DNA of 12,681 bases from NCBI GenBank assembly GCA_964629615.1, contig CAZVUD010000041.1:1-12681 (forward strand). Reading direction: 5' to 3'. The translations under genes and the position numbers were made by a program. The notes under the pieces were generated by a model. It was not told where the DNA came from, did not search any database, and was given only the letters and a program-made list of their open reading frames with translations. This DNA is from SVTX01 sp964629615 (GTDB taxonomy: Bacteria; Bacillota; Clostridia; Oscillospirales; CAG-272). Shown here piece by piece: positions 1-7,228 of the stretch (within the stretch, counting starts at the first letter, position 1; every line of letters starts with the position of its first letter).

Positions 1-90
1 AGGAAGTTTTTTGCCAAGCTTTTTTTCAAAAAAGCGGAATAAGCCAAGCTTTTTTTTAAAAAAGCTTGGAAAAGCGTGAAAAAGCGTAAA
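1..90. repeat. A/T-tract inverted repeats, two copies 30 bp apart
   Basis: Two copies of GCCAAGCTTTTTT begin at 13 and 43, exactly 30 bp apart. Each can fold on itself. The first pairs 18-25 with 28-35. The second is a near-perfect 26-bp palindrome with arms 44-55 and 58-69 around a 2-nt centre. A tandem AAAAAGCGT motif follows at about 71-87. There is no coding sequence here. The stretch lies just downstream of the helicase terminator on the minus strand and could be a second, bidirectional terminator or the remains of one serving a gene left of the window. The folding is seen in the sequence; the role is inferred. Confidence 0.5.
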
Positions 91-131
91 AAACAACCGC
101 ACACATCACGGCGCGATGTGTGCGGTTGTTT
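91..131 (-). terminator. Intrinsic terminator of the TerB/ATPase/helicase operon
   Basis: Arms 91-107 and 115-131 are perfectly complementary over 17 bp with a 7-nt loop. Read on the minus strand, the hairpin is followed by a run of T (complement of 85-90 and beyond). The upstream arm overlaps the helicase stop codon (132-130), so the hairpin starts inside the last codon. The stem length and the T run make a rho-independent terminator very likely. Confidence 0.9.
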
Positions 132-2337
132 ATTTGAGCTCATCAAACATGGAATACAACCGCTTAATGACCTCGTCTGTGCGGAGCTTATCCTCGGCAT
201 AGGCGCGGCGCAACAATTCTTGCGGTATATTGCTGTCATACTTTTCAAACACGGGGATCTCACCGTTCTCCACAAGAGAGAAGGCGTCTATGCCGTTATT
301 TTCAATATCGGCAAGGCAATTTAAGAGAAACTCGCGTTCGCTCTTTTTCTCCATTTTGAAGGTGATATAATAGCATCCCTCAAATTCAATGCCTGAAATA
401 TTGTTTGATTTGGAATGCCTCTTTATGTATTTTCTCATGGTGCGGAAGGAGCGCGTGCCAAGCCACGGGAACATGCAGTATGAGTATCCGCCGAGATGAA
501 CGAGAGAATGCGACAGCATTCCTGTATTTCGTGCCACTCTGCGCGCCTGATCAAGCCGCTTTTGCGCGTTTTCCTTGAGATAGGGATACACGGTATCCTC
601 CATGAGCACCTGCTTCATTCTTTCAAGTATTTTCGTGTGTATCTCACCAAAGTCGCCGGGCCATGATATCTCCATCTTTCCGTCCACCTTGTGAACATAT
701 ATAAGCCGCCTTGAAAGGTCTATCTCCTCAACCTCCCACACTCGCCCTGCCAAAGCAAAGCGGTCGCCAACGGGCGGCGGAGTGGTTATAGTGCCTATCT
801 CATCCGAGCCGCATCTGACCGTAAAATCCTCGCTGTCCTTGAAAACTGCGTAGAATTTATAGCTTGCAAGCAACCTTTCGCCGCGAAGTCCTACGATAAG
901 TCCGCCCTCCTCGGTCATTTCTATATAGTCGTTATTCAGCATTGATACTATAAGCTCGCGGTAGTCCTCGCGCTTTACATTTGCAAACGGGGGCAGGGTA
1001 AGCACCCTTTGCGCAAGAGCCTTTGCGGTAAGCTCACCGCTCTGCGCAAGCATGCTCAGCGTTTGGTGAAACATAAGGCTGAAGGGCAGCTTCTTCTTTT
1101 GCGGCGGCTCTATAAATCTTTCCTCAATATACAGCTGTATTATGGCAATGCCGCGAAGCAGCTCCCACGGGATCAGCTGTGGCAGTGGCGTGTTTGGAAG
1201 CGCTTCTTCTTCTCTGAACACCATTATCATCTCGGGCGGCTCTGTGCGTCTGCCGCTCCGTCCAAGCCTCTGCAAAAAGCCGGACACGGAATTTGGCGCT
1301 TCTACCTGCACCACGCGCTCAAGCCTGCCTATGTCGATGCCAAGCTCAAGGGTAACGGTAGCGCACGCGGTTATGTTTTCGCTGTTGTCGCGCATTTTCA
1401 TTTCGGCTTCCTCTCGGAGGGATGCCGAAAGATTGCCGTGATGTATCAGTATGCGTGAGTCGCTGTCAGATCTGTTTGCGGCTATCTGGCGTAAGGTGGA
1501 GCAAACATATTCGGTCTCCTCGCGCGAATTTGAAAAGACTATGGATTTCTTGTCTTTTACGCAGTCATATATATATTCGTACCCCGGGTCGATGCGCGCC
1601 ACCTTTCCGTCGCTCATTTTGGGGTCGTCTATATAAAAATGCTCCATGGCAAGCCGCCATCTTATCTTTTCATTGCCGAAGATCGGAACATCCACACTAA
1701 GCTCGCTGTTTCCGCGCAACCACTCCGCCGCGACCGTCGGATCGCCGACAGTGGCGGAAAGTCCTATGCGGCGCGGCTCGTGACCGATAAGGCGGCAGAT
1801 GCGCGAGAGCTGGCAGATTATCTGATTGCCTCTGTCTGTTCCCGTGAGGGTGTGTATCTCGTCTATCACCACAAATCTGAGGTCGCCGAATATGCGAACG
1901 ATATCATTTGGGCGGTTTATTAGCATGGCTTCCAGAGACTCGGGGGTTATCTGCAATATGCCCTTGGGATCGCTCAAAAATCTCCGCTTTGCGGATGCGG
2001 CAACATCGCCATGCCAGTGTGTAAGCTTGATGCCTGTCATGTCAAGCAGCTCGTCCATGCGGTCGAATTGGTCGTTTATAAGGCTCTTCAGCGGTGCTAT
2101 GTACAGCACTCCGACAGACGATGGGGGATCTTCATACAAAAGAGAGAGTATGGGAAAAAATGCCGCCTCTGTCTTGCCGCTTGCGGTGGATGATGTGAGC
2201 AGCAGATGACCGTTTTTGCCGAATATGCTCTTTGCGGCTTCTATCTGAACATTGCGCAGGGAATCCCATGAGCGGCTGTATATATATTCCCGTATGAAAT
2301 CGGGAAATCTCTCAAATATGAGGTCTGCGTCGTTCAT
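130..2337 (-). CDS. Lhr-type DEIH superfamily 2 helicase, Shango-like defence component
   Basis: 735 aa. Predicted ATP-dependent nucleic-acid helicase or translocase. All SF2 motifs are visible: Q31; Walker A SSTASGKT (49-56); APLKSL (81-86); TPESL (131-135); DEIH (159-162); LSAT (193-196); HHGNLS (299-304); ATVTLELGIDIG (326-337); QRLGRSGRR (356-364). The ELGIDIG and QRLGRSGRR signatures are those of Lhr-like helicases rather than RecQ or Cas3. About 370 C-terminal residues follow, with an Lhr-like helical/beta region and no recognised nuclease motif. The ATG has AAGGAGG 5 nt upstream. The gap to the ATPase stop is 20 nt, so the two are co-transcribed. A TerB protein, a BrxD-like ATPase and a helicase together are the make-up of the anti-phage system Shango. 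By name this would probably be SngC, but the letter is from memory. No truncation is visible. Confidence 0.88.
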   Translation of the reverse strand: MNDADLIFERFPDFIREYIYSRSWDSLRNVQIEAAKSIFGKNGHLLLTSSTASGKTEAAFFPILSLLYEDPPSSVGVLYIAPLKSLINDQFDRMDELLDMTGIKLTHWHGDVAASAKRRFLSDPKGILQITPESLEAMLINRPNDIVRIFGDLRFVVIDEIHTLTGTDRGNQIICQLSRICRLIGHEPRRIGLSATVGDPTVAAEWLRGNSELSVDVPIFGNEKIRWRLAMEHFYIDDPKMSDGKVARIDPGYEYIYDCVKDKKSIVFSNSREETEYVCSTLRQIAANRSDSDSRILIHHGNLSASLREEAEMKMRDNSENITACATVTLELGIDIGRLERVVQVEAPNSVSGFLQRLGRSGRRTEPPEMIMVFREEEALPNTPLPQLIPWELLRGIAIIQLYIEERFIEPPQKKKLPFSLMFHQTLSMLAQSGELTAKALAQRVLTLPPFANVKREDYRELIVSMLNNDYIEMTEEGGLIVGLRGERLLASYKFYAVFKDSEDFTVRCGSDEIGTITTPPPVGDRFALAGRVWEVEEIDLSRRLIYVHKVDGKMEISWPGDFGEIHTKILERMKQVLMEDTVYPYLKENAQKRLDQARRVARNTGMLSHSLVHLGGYSYCMFPWLGTRSFRTMRKYIKRHSKSNNISGIEFEGCYYITFKMEKKSEREFLLNCLADIENNGIDAFSLVENGEIPVFEKYDSNIPQELLRRAYAEDKLRTDEVIKRLYSMFDELK

Positions 2338-2357
2338 ATATGCCTCCTTTTTATCTC

Positions 2358-3737
2358 TTAAAATTCTATGTCTTGCGCGGTGTATCTGCGCGCGACATCA
2401 TTTTTTGTGTCGGTATTTTGGTCTTGCAGGTCGTCGTCGCCCTTTTCGTGCGCAAGGGTAACTGTCTTGCCGACAATGTCGCTGAATTGCACCTCGGGAT
2501 TTTGCATGAGGATATTGAGTACCGTCATGTAATCGCGAAGCATCTCTCGCGGCGTTATCATGCTGTCCGCGCCTGCCTTCGATGTGCATATCTTCAGAAA
2601 TTCTATCCTGTCGGAGTCGCTTACTCGGCATTTCCAGTTGTAATATTGAGAATAGAGATTGCTTATGCGGCAGATAAGTGCATACAGCTCGTCGTCCGAC
2701 AGCCTGCGCAGGCGGATAACGGGCCCGATGAGATTTTTAAATCCGTCAAGGCTGAATCTGCTGTCGCAAAGGCGGGATCTGAGCGCCTCGTAGCTGAACA
2801 GTCCGCGGCGCGTGTCCTCAAGAAATTGTGGTGTGCCGCCGAATATTATGTCAAGCCCGGGTGCGCGACCTTGGAGCGTGTCGTTGAACATGGCAAGTAT
2901 CTTTTCGTAATTGTTCTCGCGAACCACTCTGTGATTGATTTTATAGAGATTAACGCACTCGTCTATAAATACGACAAGTCCGCGGTATCCCATCTTGCGT
3001 GCAAGCGCCGCCCAGAGCTTGAGAAAATCGTACCAGTTTCCGTCGTCTATAATGACGGATACCGAAAAGCCGAGCTCGCGCTTTGCCTCGGTCTTTGTGG
3101 CATACTCGCCGCGAAGCCAACGCAGGCAAGCTGCGCTTCTTTGCGATGAATATTCATCATCGCTTATCGAGGCTTTGTAATATTCGGTTATAACTCTGGA
3201 AAAGTCAAAGCCTCCAACCAGAAATTCAAGATCGGACAGCTCTCTTGCGACCTTGCGCGTAAGCTCTGCAAAAAAGGCTTCGCTGTCGGGTGACAGACCG
3301 TCCTCAAGCAGGCTGTTCTTCATCTGTCCTATCCATCTGGATATTATCTTTGAGAGAGCCGCGCCGTCGGGTGAGGAACGGGATGCGAGATTTTTCATCA
3401 GTTCTCTGTATGTCGCAACTCCGCTTCCGCCGCTTCCGTAAAGGCGTCGCTCGGGGGAGAGGTCGCAGTCTGCGGTCAGAAAATCCCGCTCAAGCGCGTA
3501 TCCGCGCACAAGCTGGATAAGAAAGCTCTTTCCGCTTCCGTATCTGCCTATGAGAAAGCGCATTGCGCCGCCGCCCTCGTTGACCTCCTCAAGGTCGCTT
3601 AAAAGGGCTTCGATCTCGTCCTTTCTGCCTATTGCCATATACGGTGCGCCGCTGCGCGGCACAACGCCTGCCGATACGCTGGACAGAAGCGATGAAAGTA
3701 TCCTTCTCGGAACTTTTTGAGAATTATTTGTATCCAT
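2358..3737 (-). CDS. BrxD-like (DUF2791) P-loop ATPase, Shango-like defence component
   Basis: 459 aa, soluble AAA/STAND-like ATPase resembling the BREX ATP-binding protein BrxD (DUF2791). Walker A is GRYGSGKS (64-71) after an IGRKDEIE segment (36-43) typical of these ATPases. Walker B is LVVFIDE (254-260), followed by NLYK. A sensor-1-like strand IIFGGTPQFLED lies at 297-308 and a possible arginine finger RSRL at 320-323. The C-terminal third is helical and ends in an acidic tail. The ATG at 3737 has AAAGGAGA just upstream, and this site overlaps the stop codon of the TerB gene; the 11-nt gap suggests translational coupling. BrxD partners with an Lhr-type helicase in some BREX loci, and the same pairing is kept here without PglZ or a methylase. 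It probably recruits or regulates the helicase. The family call is firm; the mechanism is inferred. By name probably SngB. Confidence 0.86.
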   Translation of the reverse strand: MDTNNSQKVPRRILSSLLSSVSAGVVPRSGAPYMAIGRKDEIEALLSDLEEVNEGGGAMRFLIGRYGSGKSFLIQLVRGYALERDFLTADCDLSPERRLYGSGGSGVATYRELMKNLASRSSPDGAALSKIISRWIGQMKNSLLEDGLSPDSEAFFAELTRKVARELSDLEFLVGGFDFSRVITEYYKASISDDEYSSQRSAACLRWLRGEYATKTEAKRELGFSVSVIIDDGNWYDFLKLWAALARKMGYRGLVVFIDECVNLYKINHRVVRENNYEKILAMFNDTLQGRAPGLDIIFGGTPQFLEDTRRGLFSYEALRSRLCDSRFSLDGFKNLIGPVIRLRRLSDDELYALICRISNLYSQYYNWKCRVSDSDRIEFLKICTSKAGADSMITPREMLRDYMTVLNILMQNPEVQFSDIVGKTVTLAHEKGDDDLQDQNTDTKNDVARRYTAQDIEF

Positions 3738-3748
3738 ATATTTCTCCT

Positions 3749-5374
3749 TTAAACGATAAGGTCGGAGTAATCCGATATCACGGAATATCCGTTGCCGTTT
3801 TCCTCAATTATAATATCACCCAGAATGTCGCATGCGCGCTCGTTTGTGATGTCTGCAAGCTCACAGAGGGTCATATTTTCGCCTTTTGCAAATTCCTTTT
3901 GCGCGGACACATCTCCGCTCTTGCAAAGAGATATAAAGGTGTAGAGCTTGCCAAAGCTTGCCTTGAGATCGGACTCGTCCGATTCGGGCAACGGATCATT
4001 TGCCGTGCTTGTCGGCGCTGTGTCCTCTATGTTTACTTCGGTATTTATATCTTTGGTCTCACATGTGTCGTATTCGCCCGAAAAAGCCTCTGTAAGCTTA
4101 AATGTGGTTTCCCATGACGATCTCTCTATCATTGACGCTTTCTCAAGCGAGAGCGGCGAGATCGGCAGGTCGTACAGCTTTTCATACTCTTCTCGCTTGA
4201 CTTCCTGCACGCGCGGCGTGTGCTCCTGCTTTGTGTTCGGTATGTCGCGCGGATCAAATTCTCGGTCAAAATAGGCATCCAATGTAAGCATGATATCGCG
4301 GTCAAGCTCGGATATTGCAAGACGGGTGCGTATGTGCAGCAGCTCTCTAAGCTTGTTTTCGGCGTATCTCACCGCATCTGTAACGAGACCGTATATTATG
4401 TTGACGGGGTAGTAGCTTATATATATGTCCGTGTTTCCTGAGCAGAAGTTCGGCTTGCCTGCGAAAAGGCGCGATCGGTAGAGACGTGTTGAGAATATGC
4501 CCGACACGGACGACAGTATCTTTTTATAGGATGTGTCGTCGCGAAATAATTCATTTACTGCGCCTCTTATATATTTATCATACTGAGATCTGTATGTCTC
4601 ATTGTAAAATTTGCTTTTTTTGTAGTTGTAAAGGGATATGTAGGACAGCGCAACGTCGCCGTATGTGTATCTTGTTTTGCTGTTCAGCGACAGATAGAAG
4701 GACTGATATGCTTCCTCCAGCAGATCTATCGGCATCATATCAAGCGGCAGTGAGTCGGGGCAGGGGATCTTGTTTAACATGCAGAATGTGGCAAGATCGC
4801 GAAGTAAGGACACGCGGATATCTGAGTTGCTCTTTTGAATTATCAAAAAGCACATCTTATTTGCGGCGTCGTATACATCCTCGCCGTCCTGTGTACATAT
4901 AAGCTCTGTCATATACAGCTTTACATATGATTGGTCTGTCGGGATATAGTTTTCCTGCCTTATGTTTTCGCGCCACCAAAGATAATATGAGAGCTGATTG
5001 CGCGTCATCTGCGAGTAGCGCGGATAAAATGAGAAAAAGCTTACATACGGGCATTCCGTGCCGATCTTATTTATCATTGCCGAGCGCTCGCGCATGAACA
5101 TGCTGTCAGGGAGAAATACATTGCCTTGCGCGTTTGAGGTGGATATCTTTATCTTGCTTATAAATGCGTTGTCGGGTGAATATTCAAATGCGTAGGTCTC
5201 TTTGCCTGACACCTTTTTTGGTATTGGAAAGCTTTGCTCCGGTGCGCCGTCTGACACTATATCGACTGCTTTTATATCAGACGTGGAATTTGAGCGCATA
5301 CTTTGGCTTTTTTGTGTTTTTTTCACGTATTCGCGCGAAAGATCCCAGAATGCATCGTCATTATTGTGTGTCAT
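3749..5374 (-). CDS. TerB-N/TerB-C domain protein, first gene of Shango-like operon
   Basis: 541 aa. The N-terminal 60 residues are polar and low in complexity. A TerB-N region spans roughly 85-300; its core MTRNQLSYYLWWRENIRQ (123-140), then VKLYMTELI, follows the TerB-N pattern of a Q..YY.WWR segment and a Y..LY..E(L/R) helix. An acidic Thr/Ser-rich linker lies at about 430-470. A TerB-C-like end (about 472-536) carries the ITNERACDILGDIIIEENGNGYSV core. No classical central TerB domain is obvious. I chose ATG 5374 because GGGAGGAAG lies just upstream and a perfect promoter ends at 5411. The frame stays open to 5542, but that start would lie upstream of the promoter. TerB-family proteins occur in stress and phage-defence systems and some associate with the inner membrane; no membrane segment is seen here. 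Probably SngA. Confidence 0.82.
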   Translation of the reverse strand: MTHNNDDAFWDLSREYVKKTQKSQSMRSNSTSDIKAVDIVSDGAPEQSFPIPKKVSGKETYAFEYSPDNAFISKIKISTSNAQGNVFLPDSMFMRERSAMINKIGTECPYVSFFSFYPRYSQMTRNQLSYYLWWRENIRQENYIPTDQSYVKLYMTELICTQDGEDVYDAANKMCFLIIQKSNSDIRVSLLRDLATFCMLNKIPCPDSLPLDMMPIDLLEEAYQSFYLSLNSKTRYTYGDVALSYISLYNYKKSKFYNETYRSQYDKYIRGAVNELFRDDTSYKKILSSVSGIFSTRLYRSRLFAGKPNFCSGNTDIYISYYPVNIIYGLVTDAVRYAENKLRELLHIRTRLAISELDRDIMLTLDAYFDREFDPRDIPNTKQEHTPRVQEVKREEYEKLYDLPISPLSLEKASMIERSSWETTFKLTEAFSGEYDTCETKDINTEVNIEDTAPTSTANDPLPESDESDLKASFGKLYTFISLCKSGDVSAQKEFAKGENMTLCELADITNERACDILGDIIIEENGNGYSVISDYSDLIV

Positions 5375-5410
5375 ACGCTTCCTCCCAAACTGATAATATC
5401 TTAATATATA

Positions 5411-5439
5411 ATTATAACATCTGTATTCGATTTTGTCAA
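5411..5439 (-). promoter_or_regulatory. Sigma-A promoter of the TerB/ATPase/helicase operon
   Basis: On the minus strand TTGACA (complement of 5434-5439) is separated by exactly 17 bp from TATAAT (complement of 5411-5416). Transcription should start near 5404, about 30 nt before the ATG at 5374. This is a perfect match to the housekeeping consensus, which is unusual for a defence operon and suggests strong expression unless it is repressed. Confidence 0.88.
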
Positions 5440-5462
5440 TAAAAACGCATGACTTATTGACA
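5434..5462. promoter_or_regulatory. Candidate operator: 9-bp inverted repeat across both divergent -35 boxes
   Basis: TGTCAATAA at 5434-5442 and its perfect reverse complement TTATTGACA at 5454-5462 flank an 11-bp centre. Six bases of each arm are the -35 hexamer of one promoter, so part of the symmetry follows from having two consensus promoters back to back. The three extra matching bases on each side do not. A dimeric regulator centred at 5448 would block both promoters together. No regulator gene is recognised nearby. Confidence 0.4.
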
Positions 5463-5485
5463 AACAAATATTTTTCGTGTATAAT
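5457..5485 (+). promoter_or_regulatory. Sigma-A promoter of the 93-aa small protein
   Basis: TTGACA at 5457-5462, a 17-bp spacer and TATAAT at 5480-5485, a perfect consensus. Transcription should start near 5492, giving a leader of about 24 nt before the ATG at 5516, just enough for the GGAGA ribosome site. Confidence 0.88.
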
Positions 5486-5515
5486 TAAGAAAAAATATTG
5501 GATCTGGAGATAGAT

Positions 5516-5797
5516 ATGATAAGACAGTGCTTTAAGGTGCAAAAGGACGGAGAAGAATATAGGGTCGGATATGAGTATTCAAGGCTTTCCGGTAAGACCA
5601 AGCTTACAGTCAACGGAGATGAATTCGTTGTGGGCGGCAAGCCGTTTTGTATTGGTGTTTGCCGACGCGAGAGCGTGCTGATAGGCACATCTCAGGCTAT
5701 GCTTGATGTAGACAAAAGAGGCAGGGCGAAACTGATCTGCCGCGACGCTGACAGTATAGTTGAAAAAGATATTGTCAAAGTAAGATCGAGTAAGTGA
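5516..5797 (+). CDS. Small beta-rich protein of unknown function
   Basis: 93 aa; I do not recognise a named family. ATG 5516 is preferred because GGAGA (5506-5510) sits 5 nt upstream and the promoter -10 ends at 5485; a TTG at 5498 in the same frame has no ribosome site. The sequence alternates short strands and turns: KDGEEYRVGYEYSRLSGKTK (10-29), then LTVNGDEFVVGGKPFCIGVC (30-49), then a strand with ESVLIGTSQAMLDV (52-65) and RAKLICRD (70-77). There is no signal peptide, membrane segment or helix-turn-helix, so it is not an obvious repressor. Charge is mixed, with three cysteines (5, 45, 49) plus one at 75. It is transcribed alone from a perfect promoter and followed by its own terminator. 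It is divergent from the defence operon and may be unrelated to it. It is likely a real gene because promoter, ribosome site and terminator all agree. Confidence 0.75.
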   Translation: MIRQCFKVQKDGEEYRVGYEYSRLSGKTKLTVNGDEFVVGGKPFCIGVCRRESVLIGTSQAMLDVDKRGRAKLICRDADSIVEKDIVKVRSSK

Positions 5798-5802
5798 TGT
5801 AA

Positions 5803-5847
5803 ACAAAAAGGGAAATGCAATTTTCATCTGCAACAGCCCCTTTTTGT
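5803..5847 (+). terminator. Intrinsic terminator after the small protein gene
   Basis: Arms ACAAAAAGGG (5803-5812) and CCCTTTTTGT (5838-5847) pair perfectly over 10 bp, with a 25-nt loop that contains a smaller TGCA/TGCA pairing. The A and T runs inside the stem would let it act in either direction. It lies 5 nt after the stop codon and isolates the small gene from the rplJ promoter. Confidence 0.75.
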
Positions 5848-5889
5848 ACTGAGAATTTATAAAGAACTGCACAAGCGCAGGTGTATTTG

Positions 5890-5957
5890 ATATTTTTCAA
5901 AATATTTTCCAAAATTTCAAAAAATCTATTGACAAAACAAAAATAGTATGATATAAT
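5890..5957 (+). promoter_or_regulatory. Promoter of rplJL with A/T-rich upstream (UP-like) tract
   Basis: TTGACA at 5929-5934, a 17-bp spacer and TATAAT at 5952-5957, a perfect sigma-A consensus; start near 5964. Just upstream, 5890-5927 is a run of alternating A and T tracts, as in UP elements that bind the RNA polymerase alpha subunit at ribosomal promoters. The promoter is seen directly; the UP function is inferred. Confidence 0.88.
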
Positions 5958-5961
5958 CTAC

Positions 5962-6114
5962 GGGTGGGTTGATAAAACAACCTTTTATCCAAAGACAGCA
6001 GGTTCCCGTAAAAGCATATGCCACCCTGCCGAGGAGAAACTCTAATATGATATTTATTGGATCTTTCTTATCTCGGTGCAGCTGTGCTCGGGAAAAAGAA
6101 AGATTTTTTATTTT
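5962..6114 (+). promoter_or_regulatory. Ribosomal protein L10 leader with attenuator
   Basis: This leader (about 179 nt from start site to ATG) carries the conserved AGACAGCAGG (5993-6002) and CCTGCCGAGG (6025-6034) blocks of the Gram-positive L10 leader. GCAGG pairs with CCTGC. An outer helix GGGTGG (5962-5967) with CCACCC (6021-6026) competes for some of the same bases. A terminator follows: ATCTTTCTT (6061-6069) pairs with AAGAAAGAT (6096-6104), then a T-rich run to 6114. CCGAG (6029-6033) can also pair with either CTCGG copy (6072-6076, 6087-6091), a possible alternative fold. In this family L10, with L12, binds the leader and shuts off its own operon. Confidence 0.88.
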
Positions 6115-6142
6115 AGTCATTCACTACGGGAGGTGAAACACA

Positions 6143-6706
6143 ATGCCAAGTAATGCAATACTTGAACAGAAACAGCAGGTCGTAGCTGACCTTGCAGAGC
6201 TTATCAAAGCAAGTGCATCGGGCGTAGTCGTTAATTACCAGGGTATCACCGTTGAAAAGGATACAGCACTCCGTAAGGCTCTTCGTGAAGCAGGCGTTAA
6301 GTACGTTGTTATGAAGAACACACTTACAGGCAGAGCATGCGAAATGTGCGGATACGGCGACATGAAGCAGTACCTCAACGGAATGACAGCTATTGCAATT
6401 AGCGCAAATGATCCGATAGCTCCCGCAAAGATCCTTAAGGAATACGCTGACCAGATCAGCTCCTTCCAGATCCTTGCAGGTTATATAGACGGAGAAGTTA
6501 TAGATGTTGCAGGTGTTGAGAACCTTGCTTCCATTCCTTCGAAGGAAGTTCTCATCGCGAAGTTCCTCGGCTCTATCAAGTCCCCTGTTTACAAGCTCGC
6601 TTATGCCCTCCAGGCAGTTGCCGACAAGGCAGGCGAAGCAGCACCCGCAGCAGAAGAAGCTGCAACAGAAGCAACAGAAGTTGCTACAGAAGCTGCAGCA
6701 GAATAA
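6143..6706 (+). CDS. rplJ: 50S ribosomal protein L10
   Basis: 187 aa. L10 anchors the L7/L12 stalk to 23S rRNA at the GTPase centre of the large subunit. The N-terminal RNA-binding domain (about 1-110) shows the family pattern: KQQVVADLAELIKASASGVV near the start, VVNYQGITVEKDTALRKALREAGVKYVVMKNTL, then a GMTAIAIS segment. A helix around 135-165 (YKLAYALQAVADKAGE) is the usual docking site for L7/L12 dimers. The C-terminal 20 or so residues are an Ala/Glu/Thr-rich tail, making it slightly longer than the common 165-175 aa. The ATG has GGGAGGTG (6128-6135) 7 nt upstream. It is co-transcribed with rplL 69 nt downstream and controlled by the L10 leader. rplK and rplA, usually just upstream, are missing here. 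Confidence 0.97.
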   Translation: MPSNAILEQKQQVVADLAELIKASASGVVVNYQGITVEKDTALRKALREAGVKYVVMKNTLTGRACEMCGYGDMKQYLNGMTAIAISANDPIAPAKILKEYADQISSFQILAGYIDGEVIDVAGVENLASIPSKEVLIAKFLGSIKSPVYKLAYALQAVADKAGEAAPAAEEAATEATEVATEAAAE

Positions 6707-6775
6707 TTTTTCTGTTGCATAACAAAACACAAATATTAAAAAACATTAAGAACACATATCAGGAGGTAATTTAAA

Positions 6776-7156
6776 ATGGCATCCGAAAAGATTATGAATA
6801 TTGTAGAAGAAGTTAAGTCTCTTACACTTCTCGAGCTCGCTGACCTCGTAAAGGCAGTTGAGGAAGAATTTGGCGTATCCGCAGCAGCTCCCGTTGGTGC
6901 AGTTGCAGTAGCAGGTGGCGCAGCAGCTCCCGCAGCAGAAGAAAAGACAGAATTCGACGTAGTTCTCGCTTCCGCTGGCGACCAGAAGCTCAAGGTTGTT
7001 AAGGTTGTTAAGGAATCCCTCGGTCTCGGACTTAAGGAAGCTAAGGACATCGTTGACGGTGCTCCTAAGACACTTAAGGAAGGCGTTTCCAAGGAAGAAG
7101 CTGACAAGATCAAGGCTGCTCTTGAAGAGGTTGGCGCAACTGTTGAGATCAAGTAA
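6776..7156 (+). CDS. rplL: 50S ribosomal protein L7/L12
   Basis: 126 aa, the normal family length. Multiple copies form the flexible stalk that recruits and activates translation GTPases (EF-Tu, EF-G, IF2). The N-terminal dimerisation helices are at 1-32 (MNIVEEVKSLTLLELADLVK). An Ala/Pro-rich hinge follows (about 34-55). The C-terminal domain (56-126) carries the invariant EFDVVLASAG start and the GLGLKEAKDIVDGAPKTLKE factor-binding helices, ending in VEIK. AGGAGGT (6761-6767) lies 8 nt before the ATG. A strong terminator follows at 7229-7270, so rpoB is not in the same transcript. No oddities in the protein. Confidence 0.98.
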   Translation: MASEKIMNIVEEVKSLTLLELADLVKAVEEEFGVSAAAPVGAVAVAGGAAAPAAEEKTEFDVVLASAGDQKLKVVKVVKESLGLGLKEAKDIVDGAPKTLKEGVSKEEADKIKAALEEVGATVEIK

Positions 7157-7228
7157 TTTTTCACTGAATTACTGTTTTCATTCAAATAATAAAATACTTG
7201 CTAGTCTGTAAAATTGGATAATTTACAG

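Noticed and set aside
2340..3149. 269-aa open frame on the plus strand
   Set aside because: It lies wholly antisense to the ATPase gene, which has clear motifs and a ribosome site. It has no family similarity and is a shadow frame.
130..3737. BREX system, suggested by the BrxD-like ATPase and Lhr-type helicase
   Set aside because: No PglZ, BrxC/PglY, BrxL or methyltransferase is present, and the operon is bounded by its own promoter and terminator. The TerB-domain first gene fits Shango better.
5375..5542. Upstream extension of the TerB protein to 597 aa
   Set aside because: The extra 56 residues would start upstream of the promoter and across the divergent promoter region. They have no ribosome site and read like translated A/T-rich intergenic DNA. 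ATG 5374 has GGGAGGAAG.
6113..6730. 205-aa Cys-rich open frame antisense to rplJ
   Set aside because: The cysteines come from reading Ala/Glu codons (GCA/GCT, GAA) on the opposite strand. rplJ is certain.
6736..7185. 149-aa Ser/Ala-rich open frame antisense to rplL
   Set aside because: A shadow of the biased codons in rplL, with no ribosome site or family.
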